64,000 nucleotides of DNA from Trichostrongylus colubriformis (Eukaryota; Nematoda; Chromadorea; Rhabditida; Trichostrongylidae): NCBI GenBank assembly GCA_963978905.1, contig OZ022261.1, positions 4,403,992-4,467,991 of the forward strand, read 5' to 3'. Shown piece after piece: positions 13,187 through 24,659 of this stretch; within the stretch, counting starts at the first letter, position 1, and the number at the start of each line of letters is the position of its first letter. The notes under the pieces were generated by a model. That model did no database searches. It was given only the letters and a program-made list of their open reading frames with translations, and was not told where the DNA came from. The translations under genes and the position numbers were made by a program.

Positions 13187-16100
13187 GCGAGTCCCCTACA
13201 CTCCCCCCACCCCCCACCCTACGGGTTCGGAGGATACTGTATTAACTTTAGTTTCGCTCTTCTTTCTGGGTTGTGTTCCGTTAATGATTGAAGAATTTTT
13301 TCACAGATAGTAATAGGATGAAAGAAGATCGTTCTCTCTCTCTCTCAGAAAGGGCTCGACAACTGTGCCACTGCTAGCGTTTGTTATATATGAAACCCTA
13401 GCTGAAAATAACTCAGTTGCCTCACAACGTATATTTATTGTGTATGTGATAAAGTCTCAGTGTCATATTTTACCTCGTAACTGAGTTTGTTATAAAGTAC
13501 ACATCACAGCGTTTCATCCCATCCCCGTCTAGGTGTTGAATCCCATGTGTAACACTTTGACAAACAATTGGTCAACAGCTTCATCAATGTACAGCAATGT
13601 TTCTGTGTTTATATAGAATCTTTGATGAGCTCTGTTGGTAAAAATCATTTTCATACTCTGTCAACAAAATATGACAAAATCGTGTCATCTTTTTTTTCGA
13701 TATATACATATATATTGTTATTATATAACATGAATCTATTATATTTTGTACCCTATCAAAAGTTTTTGCTGCTAGTTTGATTTCACCATTACCGGTGATC
13801 ATTTAGTGCCATGAACAATTCTTTCTAAACGAAAGTAAAAAAAAAACTAAAAGCAAAATTAGAAATGAATGGCAGCTAGGATGTGATGCACCAATGAGAC
13901 AGACAGGGTGTGGGAGAATAACTCGAATCTACATCGTCGTAAATGTGTTAAGGTAATAGGCGGCACCCTAGGTGCTTTGTTCATAACTACAGAACAGATC
14001 CATCGCGGTTGAGCCATTATGAAAAGGCGAGACCGGGGTGCGACAGCGGGATCGTATTTCTATGTGTTTTGTGGCAGCAGCAAACCGGACAACGCTCACG
14101 ACGACGACGATTCGCGTCTCACAGGAGCAGAACAAAGCGCATCACGAATATACTCCAATCTATTTCAATAAAGGTCCTCACAGTCAACTTAAACACACAG
14201 ATTCGAATATCAGGCCTAACCTGACTGAGAGGTGTTTCCCAACACGTATTAATGTCGGTCTTGAGTGATTTTACGCTGCCTTTGTGATGTAACCTTTTGT
14301 AGTTTGAATCATAGTTGCCGCCCGTTTTGTCTGCTGTGTGGCACACCCACACAGACACCCAACACAGGTTACAGAAAAAAGGCCTGCAAGCTTGAACGAT
14401 GGATGATCACGTGCTAATACCAAAATCCCAAAATGGAACATTTTCAATAAATTAAAATCATGTGCAAGTAATAGCACCAACCATCAGCAAACAATGTCGC
14501 GTGTTGTTAACGAGAACAAAGGCGTCACTGACACTTTTTGCTCTCCTTTTACTACTTTACAGTCACGTGACCAGTAATGAAAGAGAGTTTTATAGCATAT
14601 ATTATGCTTTATTTCAAAGTGTGTAAACCTTGTCAACGTTTGGCTGGCTTGTGGGGGTATTTAATATGGTGGCTAGATTCAACTCGATGTGGACAACGCT
14701 GCGGGGTGTCCAAAAACCCCGCTAATCATGTTTTGATTTCGCTCTTGAATATCGTATACGTGCGCCAATTTGCGGCTCGTTTCCTACCGTATATTAAAGG
14801 AATCGGGCATGCAGCATTTTCTTTCTGCAATAGATAACATCTACAGATTTACTCGCAACTTTTATCAGAATCAACTAGGGGTGATAGTATCATCGCTAGG
14901 GTGGAAAACTTCAGTGCCCAAATTCAATTTAAAAAAGCGTCACTTATCGCACCTGATCAGATCCGTTTTCCTTTGCTTTGTTTTCATAAATACCCAAAAA
15001 TATGTGTAATTTTCTTTTTGATTTCAATTTTTAAGGATAACCACCGGCGTAGACTATTTAACTTTTCAGAGAACTGCTTTGCTATACTATGTTACTATGA
15101 GGAATATTAACTTGGCAAGGAATCGCATCCATCAGTACACTATGGCTAGACTGCAATTAAGATCGGCATACCTGGAAGGAAACCAAAGTGCCACCGTACT
15201 CTCATCGCGGGGTGCCCAACCCTCCACTAATTAGTCTCGCGCCATTGTTCGCAAGCCAATTGCCCAGTCCACAGGTCGGTCAACCACAACTGCCGAAACC
15301 GTAATCGAAAGGATTACCACTGCTTCCATTCAGGCATAAAGCTGAGACCTACTTTACCAAGCAGATACGAGATAAGTACAGCTGGAATTTTGAATATAAC
15401 ATGGAAATATCGATTGAGAAATGGGAATGTTCAGTGGTATCACAAGTCGTTAGGCAACAAGTCAATATAACTCATTATTCTATAAAAAAAAGGTCAACAA
15501 GGCTAATAACAGCTAACAAGCCATCTCAGCTAATTGGTAATGGTGGGCGTGTGCACTGTGCTGGAATTTTGATTATAACAGAACAATTCCACCTCCGTAT
15601 ATAACAAAATAGACCGGAGATTCTGATTTTAATGCATAAAAAGTGGAAAAGCCTACGGAAGGCTTTTCATAATTGCAGTGAACATAAAGATTCACCTGGA
15701 AAACGAATTACCCTTCCTTCCTAACTAGCGGATAACTCCTTTTTCCATTTTTTATTTCCGTCGTTATCGTTATGGGATGCTCTTTTTTCTGGCCCCAAGT
15801 TGTGTCCATCAGGCTTTTTTCTATTTCATATTCATTTTCTTTTGAAATTGTTAACTTATAGCATTTAGTCTCACTTGTTGAGTATTTTAATGGAGGCTCC
15901 CATTCCACTTATGACATAGTGATTCATGATGGCCCGTCATAGTACGCATAAATAAATAAATAATTGAACAATAAATAAATAAATAACCACTCCAGCATAT
16001 TCGACACTAATGAGGGCATTATAACTCACAGCCGCGATTCCCATGCAGCTTCCGCCCTTAACAAAAAGTTTCAATGGTTTTTTCCGCTTCAAATTTTGCA

Positions 16101-18291
16101 AGAAAAAATCGATTGTCTTTTCGTTTTTGGATTTTGCCCATCTGTAGGACTAGGTGGTGCCCAGGCACTCTTTGTACTGTGTACTTGACAACTGGGACGT
16201 AATGTCTGCATTATTAGAACATCGCAGAAACAGCCTCAACAACTGCGCTCTAATTGCCAGATTACCCGCATGTAGCGACTGCATGAGGGGACTCATGAGG
16301 CTGTCTATGAGGTGTAATCCGGTCATGCCCTTTTACCATTCCGCTTCCGTGGCAACGTCTTCTCTGCCTCTAATGAGTACACATAAAATGTCATCAGCCT
16401 TAGTCACAAATCAATTATTATGAAAACAGATGTTGAAATTGTAACAAGGTTACAGTTCCTTCTGCAAATCTGCATTAATTAGGTCTCTATGTCCAGATAT
16501 GATAAAATATCAATATTTGCAATAAGGGGAGCCGGATACTCGCGGCGCTGCAATGCTGGTCCCGTGTTGGCTCGGCTCAGAAGGCTCTATGACCTTTCAG
16601 TAGCATCCCCATTCATTTGTCGCTATTGAGAATATTACGCAAAATCAGATTTGTCAAACAGCAATTTGTGGAGTTTGCATTCAATAGGCCTGCACACGGA
16701 AATGCTTTTTAGTCATGAAAAGTCATAAAAGCTGCCCAAGCGTGCACACCTAATCGATAATCATTTAAAGCGGGTGAGCTCTGCCACATAATAGAGGCTG
16801 CTCGTGCTAACAAATGATCTGAATAAGTTGTTGCGAAGATGCTGAGACGTGAGCAGGATCTTTGGTCCCTGGCGAAGTTCCTACCCGCACTATGGTCTCC
16901 GGATTACCTAGGCACTTAACATACTTTATCAGCACTGATACGTATAACGTATTGAACCGATTGGCCAATGTTGAATACCAAAAGCATCAAGAAACAGCCG
17001 TTGAGTGAAGTTTTTTGGCACTACAAACAGTTTCACACCCTTTTTTACAACGCATCTTCTGTCGTAAGGTCGAGGATAAAATACCCAAAAGAACTTCATG
17101 TAGTTTCAAAAATTGTGCTGACATTTTTGTATAACTGGGTTTTGTTTTAGGCATAACGAACTGAGACTTTTCGCCCTTCTCGTCTGACCAGGCGATTTTA
17201 TCCATTCTTCAAATAGTGCTACACCATGTGTAGCACGCGGCCACTGGTCTTTCTCCTATGAAATTCTCATTTTGCTGTGAGGTCTAGAGGGGTCAGGATA
17301 TGTTTGCCAGTTGCCTGTTGATTGTGGAACATCCGAATTCACTTCTGATTCTACTCAGCTAATGTAGCTCTCCATATTTGGACAGTTGAATTTTTCCAAA
17401 AATTTTATTTGGAAGAGTAATTTGGAATCGTGATCTTGGAGACGAAGTATATTTCTTTATTTAGCCATACTGGTCTCTTTGGCGTTAAATTCGCTTTAAG
17501 TTGCAGGTAGTGCTTGTTTAGCAAACTGAACAGGTATTGATTTTGATATTTTTTGATTTTTGATAGCTGCTTATTTTCGCTGCAGCCCGCGATGCGAAAG
17601 TTGTACATGTATGCTGAGTTATGGTCAGATGCTTCATTCTCGGACAGCACTCAAGCCCGCACTTCAAGCTTTTGAATCCCGTTCGAGACCGAACTCACTT
17701 CTGTCACCGGTACTTTCGCGCGCGGTAAAACCATTCCTGGTCATTTGAATATATCCGTCCTAACGCCAAATCCATCAAATCCAAAAAAGGGTGTCCATTT
17801 CAGGAACCAAACAACTATCGCATTAACAGATACTGCCAGTTAAGGCTAATAATAAAATCTCGTCAGATGGGCTATTCAGGGCCTTGGCGCTGATGTGCGC
17901 ACCTTTCGGCGTTAACTCGGCATCCTGGCTCCATCTCGCTTCTCAAAACTTACACACAGCCGTAATTGGGGTAATTCAGTTCACTGTTGCCGACGCCGTT
18001 TATCGCTTGGAGGGCCCCTGTTCTCAACCATTTCCGGCAGCTTGGTGCATAGCGGCGTCGATATCACGATTCGCAATCAGCGTTATGAATCCTTGCCACT
18101 TTTGAATGAACTTCTCGTAAGAAGAATCTCCCGCATGAACCTAGCGCAAGAAGAGCAGAGTCAAAATAGATGTCATACTCGTTATCGAAAAATGATGTTC
18201 CCTGCTCGCAAGTTTTGCACGAATTTGGTGGAAATTAAAGCTACGGTGCCAACATAGCCCCAAATCTACAAATTCGTGATGGGAGCTCGAA
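13187..18291. other. sox 3' flank and gene-free sequence
   Basis: The sox 3' UTR presumably starts here. It has C-rich runs just after the stop, a CT microsatellite near 13333, and the first consensus AATAAA at about 14167, roughly 1 kb downstream; an earlier non-consensus signal may be used. Beyond that I see only short frames. At 17555-17660 a piece resembles the Penelope-like fragment tail at 48665-48725 (shared TTTTGATAGCTGCT-type sequence), probably another remnant. Confidence 0.4.
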
Positions 18292-18671
18292 TTAATGATA
18301 CCGGAAGGGGTAAATTCGGCAAAGTAATATGAAAGTGAGTGTGCTCAAAGTGCAGCAATAGGGGAAGAACGAAATAAAACGGCGAGAACACCGAGAAATA
18401 GGAATCCGAACCCCCGTTCTCTCTCGCGTCCCTCTGCGTCACTAGCCGGGTTAGACTGCAGAGGGCGACTTGTTCTGTCCTTGTCTGCAACTCGCCCGGC
18501 TGGTGAAGTGTAGAACGACACGCTGTGCTGCGAGATCGTGATAGGACCCCAAGCCGCGCTTTCTCAATACAAGTTTCGCTGCACATCACCTCTTGTGGAA
18601 TGGAAGGTTTGTTTTCAGAGAACATGTATTCCCAGTCATCACCTCCTCCTTACCCCTCCCGGTGCCTTCAA
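18292..18671. mobile_element. Miniature element, family C, copy 1
   Basis: It begins ATACCGGAAGGGG and ends CCCCTCCCGGTGCCTTCAA, a diverged terminal inverted repeat. The interior shares its order and wording with copies at 27886-28240, 35141-35533, 41015-41376 and 46459-46880: a GAACGAAATAAAACGG block, CCGAGAAATAGGA, an ACTAGCCGGG block, and GTTTTCAGAGAACATG near the end. There is no transposase, so it is a non-autonomous element. Confidence 0.75.
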
Positions 18672-20108
18672 GTGTATAACTAAATTCAGCACGAATCATA
18701 GTTTACGAATAGTAGGGGTAATAATTAACAATGCCAAAACAGCTTTCCTTATTTTCAAAAATAATTGTTCTTCATGGCATCTGTCCTAGAAATATATGAT
18801 ATTTTTTATATTCAAATGCATATCCTAACTGACGCAACAACTTTGCAAGAAAGCTGAAAAATTTCAGTTGAAAACATGTGCCATATTGTAAGGAGTGCAA
18901 GAGATGGCGTAGCTGCGATGGATGTAGGATCAGCCTGGCGTCGAGAAAAATTTTTGGGAAAAATATGACCCCCCCCCCATATACACACAGGGTCGGCGCA
19001 TATGAGGCGTCTGGGCCTATCCTTCTCCTCGAATCCAACCTTATCCCAAAAAAGGTTGTTAATAGATAACTATATGATTGGCACCTATCACTGAGTATTA
19101 TTATCGATTGACGACTGACGAAATTTTTTTACAGATCGGCTAGCTGATGACGCAAAATCTGGTCCGTGTTGCGTGGTACCCCACGTGGAGGATTCTTTAA
19201 CTCAAGCTCGACTATGAATGCAAGCTGATGTATAGAGTGAAGCAAGTAATACATGCCAAGAAATCCATGATCAACCTTCAGAGATGGAAAAAAACCAATG
19301 CGTAACAAAATGCAGACGAGAAATGTATAATACTGTACATAAACCCTTCTAGACCAGCTCCCATCTCTGAGCACGCCTACTTTCATATTCTTTGTTAAGC
19401 GAATTTACCCCCTTCCGTGACTTTAAGGCTGCAACGCGTGCTTGTTCCTGAGGTGCGCATTCCATAAAAAAGACCATAAATGAGGTCACCAAGCAGAAAA
19501 TACCACAAGGAAAATGCTAAGACACCTTCCACAACAATGGGCCCTCACTCTGTGATCATCGTAAGGGATCTCTCCACGAGTTCAATTGCAAGACTCGGAG
19601 AGCTCACGTACTCCTCAAATCCTGCGCTATGCGATGTCACCTCTCTCGCTCGTCCCAAAATAAGTAAAAAAGGTGATATAATACTACATATCAGCTGGAC
19701 TAGCGCACACTAAAAAATATTTGGTTGACACGGTCGCGCTCAGGGCAGGGGCAATGTGTAGGGAACACTTGCTCCAGAAGTTTGACAAAAATGAAGACAC
19801 GGGCAAAATTTCGTGAAGCAACTTTGTAGTACATGTATAATTCATAAAGAGAGATGGATGAGGAACTACTTTCAGAGAACGAGTTGCGCGCTAGAGATAA
19901 GACCAGTTCCCGAAGCCCTTAGTTTGCCAAAAATTTGTATATCGCATCATAACGGTGGCGCAGAGAGCCAGGAAGTGGAACTACGAGGTGGAGGAATGTT
20001 CCTCCCACTGGCATATAACCATGTACCTGAGCAAAGAAAAAGTTTAACGAAGTATGAACAGTTGTATACCGAAATATTACTCTTCAGTGACACAGAATAT
20101 GTGAGGAA
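18672..20108. other. Gene-free sequence
   Basis: No recognisable exon. A C10 tract lies at 18969-18978. Open frames of 60-127 codons here, including 19813-20196, are not supported by homology or splice context. Confidence 0.4.
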
Positions 20109-20356
20109 GTTCGGATCAAATAAAGTCGGGGGGGGGGGGGGAGACGCATTTTTGCGTCGACGTCGAAGCTCCTTTCTCTCCCTAGGCTTAGGCTAAAAAT
20201 GATATCCTCTCATCCCACAAGAAAAAGCATCTGTCAAAGCATAAGTGTCATCTGCTCAAGCCCAAGTCTGGGGAGGGAAAGAAGCTTTGACGTCTGTGAA
20301 AATTTCGCGTCTCCCCCACACCCCCCCCCCCCCCCTCCGACTTTATTTGACCCGAA
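20109..20356. repeat. Foldback element with poly-G arms
   Basis: The left arm begins TTCGGATCAAATAAAGTCG, then a run of about 14 G, then GAGACGC. The right arm ends with GCGTCTC, a C-rich run of about 15, and CCGACTTTATTTGACCCGAA. The arms pair as an inverted repeat of roughly 80 bp each around a spacer near 20190-20270. The long frames reported over it on both strands are by-products of the palindrome. Confidence 0.8.
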
Positions 20357-21799
20357 AGTTCCCATAATTGGACAGCCGTCCGAGAAAAGAATGAGGGTTG
20401 GGATCCACACACAGTATGAATGGCTCTCACAGTGCACAGTTGTAGAAATACATTTGCAGCATTGAACGATCACTGACAAAAAGGAACGAAAAAAGGAAAC
20501 ACAAAAAGGTGACCTTCCATTCTGGAGGTATACCCACATTGAGGTGAAAAAGTACAAAAACCTCTGATTTTTCCACCGACACATCATCATATTGGTGGGA
20601 TACTCATATGTAGCGGAATCAGAGGAAATTTCTCCTATTTCAATGTATAGGTTGAGACCGAATGGAATCAATAATTAGGCAGAATTTCCTGTTGCAACAA
20701 CTCGTCACAACACCTAAGGATCCCTGAAGAATCGATGATGACCTGCCGATCCGATAAGATTTGGGATTTTTTTTTGCCATTGTCCTGCTCATCAACTGTA
20801 CTAACTGAATGCACTTGCAAGAGATATAACAGTACGAGTTTGCTCTCGAAGTTTTAACATAACTGCTTAAGGATCTGGGTCAATAAAAGACCCCTATTGC
20901 ATGTTCTTGGTCTTGACGTTGAAGATCATTGGGCAGACTGATCATGCAGTCAATACGTGCCGAAAAAACCGGAATTTTACGTTCCCGGGGGACCGGCAAA
21001 AATGTAGGGACTGAATTGAATTGAAATAAAACTGCTTAAGGCTGATCGCTTCTGTCTGAATGTGCCATGCACACGAGTTTTGGAGCAGAATAGGCCATGG
21101 ATGTGTAAAACAAGCTAATGCAAATGTCGCTTACTTCGCTTAGGACTGTTCCATCCTAGGTTAAGAGTATTTTGCATGGAATCTGGCTTGCATGACTTGC
21201 GTGTAGCGAGCGTTTTTTTCGAAGATGAAATTTCTGAATTGAACCTTCCATGCTTGTCCGCCTTAGGCAATGCGTATTACCAGTACCGTATTATCAGTAC
21301 CGTATTACCAAGAAGTAAAACTTTGAAGAAAGAAAGAGATTTAGCATTTGCTCCGATTAACTCCCTTCATGAAACAGGCCACAAACTTCGCCTCCATTCA
21401 CAATCACTGCGACATTTGAAAGCGGTTTTTATTCGGTTGTAGGATAATTTTTGCGCGATCGTCCCCGCAATTTTTGCTTCTCGGGAAATTCAGTGAAAGG
21501 AACCCGTGGAGAGGGTACACACAGTTTGACAGTTTATTCGGATCCATTTCAGTCTCTACAACTGCGGTAAAGGTGATGATTTCTCGAGAAAGACGTTGAT
21601 CGCTCTTTTTTCACGAATGAAGCAAGGGCTCCAATACGAATGGCGAGGCCATGGAGATTATAATCACGATGAACTGACTTTAATTATAATTTTTTTTGTT
21701 TTTCTCTCAATTTTAAAACTAGCATCTATGAATTGTTTCTTCACCTCATTTACTTCGTGGCTGACCCTGTGCTCATCCGATCTTTCGAAGTCCCGATCT
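20357..21799. other. Gene-free sequence
   Basis: No supported gene, RNA or repeat copy recognised. Confidence 0.35.
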
Positions 21800-22180
21800 G
21801 CTCGTAGGAAATCAGGGGTTTCAAGCAGGGCCCTTCCAGGAGTAAAGAAGGAGAACAGCCGCTTCAATACGACCTCCTCCCCCCTTTACGGCAATCAAAT
21901 ATGACCCCCTTCCACCCTTTTTTTGACCTCTATAATACCAATAACTGTTGCCGGATTGCATGGTTGCAATGCGTTTTATTGCTCTATATATCCTTTCCTG
22001 AAGCAAAAGATACTTATTTTACTTTGCGGTGAAATACCATTTGCTTCACATCTGCTCACTGAAGGTATGGATTTCAGTGCTTATCGGTGATCTCTGCAGG
22101 TACGACCCTCACCCTCCTCTTCGGTCAGATACGATCCTCCTGTCGAGGAATCCTCGACTCTCGGTGTACCTTGGTTTCAA
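21800..22180. repeat. Repeat family L, copy 1
   Basis: The 390-bp stretch is matched in inverse orientation at 55420-55815. Shared pieces are GGAGAACAGCCGCTTCAATACGAC (diverged) near 21850, TCGGTCAGATACGATCCTCC near 22120, and the end TCGGTGTACCTTGGTTTCAA. Both copies contain the same short translated string ALPG..ENSRF-TT, which is shared repeat sequence rather than evidence of a gene. Confidence 0.6.
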
Positions 22181-23284
22181 GGCTCGCTCCTGGCTCCACA
22201 TAGTAGCCCAGACAAGTAGCGAGGAAGTGAGCTGACTAACCAGTCAAAATTGTAAATGTGGTATCAGGTGAAAGTAGCGAATTTTCAGGATTCCTCGAAA
22301 GCTTTCTACATAATGGACGAAAATTGGTCTAAAAACTATACACCAACACAGTGACAATCATAGTTAAATTTCCATATTTTATTGTCACCCATCTGCCTCG
22401 ATTTTGCATACTGATCTTTAGGACGTGTATGATAGATAGGGTGGCTATCGTTCATTCTTTTCAGAATTTAAGGAAGTATACGGATCCGATACTCAAGCAG
22501 AATGTCTCATGTGAAATTTTAAGTTCATCTTGTGCATATGCAGTAATCTAGGCATATCCATGTGAATGCAAGTAATTAAGTAAGCATGTTTTTATCCTCT
22601 GATGGAAAATAATAATCAAAGTATCGTGCACGTAGGAGAATGAACGTGATGAGTTGTCGCTTCTGTTGCCACGCCATTTTCCTGAAAGAGAATCAATATG
22701 CGGAACAATTTAAAATATCAGATTGTCGTATTGTGAGTTTTCGATGCTCCCTTTTCTCATGTCATGATTGTTAGAATTTTCAACTTGGCAAGCACATTTA
22801 GGATCTATGCCTTTGCGTCAGAATTTTGCACCGCGGTGTGCGTCGTTCGACGCCTTACTGAAAGTGACGCGACAATCGCTTCGGGTTCCAACTAAATACA
22901 ACACCCCCTAGGTCACCCGCGCTTCCGCGCAAGAAGCTCTGTAGCCTGGAATAAGTAATTCGCCATATCCACATTCGAAAGAGCTGCATCACTCCCTCGA
23001 TTAAAAATTGACGGCTTTGAGGGAAAACGACCCCATCGTCCGACGTACCTGTTTCTTACACTCAAGATGCTTCCCTAAAAACTGAGTATGATCATCGACT
23101 GACAGCCTTTTTTGGATGTCACCTCATCGGTGCAATCATTCAAAGAGAGTGACCGTCTAGGAAAATCTTTCGAACATACGACTCCCACACTTGCTCACCC
23201 TAAATACGGCTCTCTTGAGGTTGAGGTTTACCTTTATGCCTTCTGTGCATCTCTGACAGGGTTAGCGCTGCAATAAACCGCAGT
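22181..23284. other. Gene-free sequence with one possible 3' exon
   Basis: On the minus strand, a good acceptor (TTCTCTTTCAG) at about 22682 opens a 22-codon frame to a stop at 22616. It could be an alternative last exon of the guanylate cyclase gene, but it cannot be joined directly in frame to the last assigned exon. A GC-rich CGCACCGCGG-type repeat piece lies near 22830. Confidence 0.25.
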
Positions 23285-24060
23285 GTTGTTCGAGCGCAGT
23301 TACAAAATGATGTTGCCTTGGTGAATATCCCTGACGACAACATCAAACGACAACTTGTTCGCAACAGACTGTACAATAAGCAGTGAATAACGCCAAACTG
23401 CATTACTTGTCCTTATGGGAAGCCTGGAGATTGTGATAGGGTTTGCGTTATTTATGAGCTTCACTGTAGGACTTGTGATAGCATATATATTGGAGAAACG
23501 GGAAGGATACTGGCGATACGCGTCAAGGAACATCTAGCTGGGAAAAGGCGTGGTGTTATAACCACCCACTCGGGAAGCATAAAGTTGAGGAGTATAACGG
23601 AAATGTCTTCGATGTTATGCGCTCTATTTTGGCGTAGACGGAAGTTTCATCATGTAAAGTGTTGGACTCATTCTGGATTTCCACAGGAGAGCCACGAATG
23701 AATAGCCGAAACGAGTGTCTTTCGATTAGCAATAAACTCCTGCCTTTTGTATCGCAGTGCGAGTTACAGTGAAGGCGACGTGCGTGGCAGTAGTTTCCGC
23801 CGTTCAAGGAACATCGAGTCAAGTAAGACTCATTCGCCCTTACTGACACATGTGATTGAGGTGTGAGCTGCTGCTCCGCTGGTGAATCCTGGATGATTCT
23901 GTTGTTCCATTACCGGGTTGTACGAGAGCGATCTCGAAACGACGTCGGAAACGCTAGAGGGGAGGAGGCGCTTGTTAGGATACTTTGAAAATCAAGAGCT
24001 TCGCGCCATCTTTTCAAGCCTCTGAAGAAGACCAGAAGCTAACCATGAAAGAAAGACAGT
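23285..24060 (+). pseudogene. Penelope-like element fragment with GIY-YIG endonuclease
   Basis: The reading starts with VRAQLQNDVALVNIPDDN and RQLVRNRLYNKQ, crosses a stop, and continues into NCITCPYGKPGDC, IYELHC, then YIGETGR...R.KEHL. That is the GIY-YIG nuclease core, with the YIG glycine and the downstream Arg and Glu-His. A frameshift near 23560 leads into KVLDSFWISTGEPRMN and NECLSISNKLLPF, the family's C-terminal tail. The nuclease in this family nicks DNA for target-primed reverse transcription. The reverse transcriptase part is missing. CTCTGAAGAAGACCAGAAGC near 24021 resembles the element 3' end. At least two stops and one frameshift make it inactive. It lies just beyond the 3' end of the guanylate cyclase gene. 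Confidence 0.85.
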
Positions 24061-24622
24061 TGACAAGTCATGCCGAGGTTTCAACAAGGGAGAACATGGA
24101 AGCTCTCTTGAGGATTATTTGACCCATTCTTAGCCCTGAACCGCATGCTGCGGATGGTTGAAAGCCATTTCAGTGAACATGATTGAAGATCTCAAGCGGT
24201 GGACAATGATGCGCTGAAAAAGCAATTGATTGGATCCTCGCAAACAGCATAAACCTGCGCGGATTTTTTTCACTCGACAACGATCGCAAACGATTTTCAC
24301 GCCATCGGGACAAAGAATTGGCCGGTAAATGGGGGTCAAGCATGGTCAAGCCAAGACTCAAGCAAGACGGCGCGGTATCATACAGCAATAGTAATGTATC
24401 CCGAATTCAGCCTGTGAACTTGTATAGTACTGTATCCTCAATACTTGCCTTGGTGTCTTCTAATATTTCGACAACCTGAAATCTTAGAACTTTCCAAATT
24501 TCGAGCTACCTTCTTTTCTGAGCCGTTTTTAACTACACTGGTCTCATTTTCATGGTAGATTGACGAATCATGTAGTTCCATGTAACCATCTATTGTTTGT
24601 TCGCCAGCTGAAATTTCGTAAA

Positions 24623-24628
24623 TTTATT
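24623..24628 (-). terminator. Candidate poly(A) signal of guanylate cyclase gene
   Basis: AATAAA on the minus strand lies 32 nt beyond the in-frame TAG at 24660-24662. This supports use of that stop as one real 3' end of the gene, despite the strong donor inside the same exon. Confidence 0.55.
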
Positions 24629-24659
24629 AAGATGCAAGCATTGGTAGGAATCTTCGTTG

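Noticed and set aside
20234..20671. 145-codon minus-strand open frame with a poly-Gly stretch
   Set aside because: The glycines come from the poly-G foldback arm at 20128-20335.
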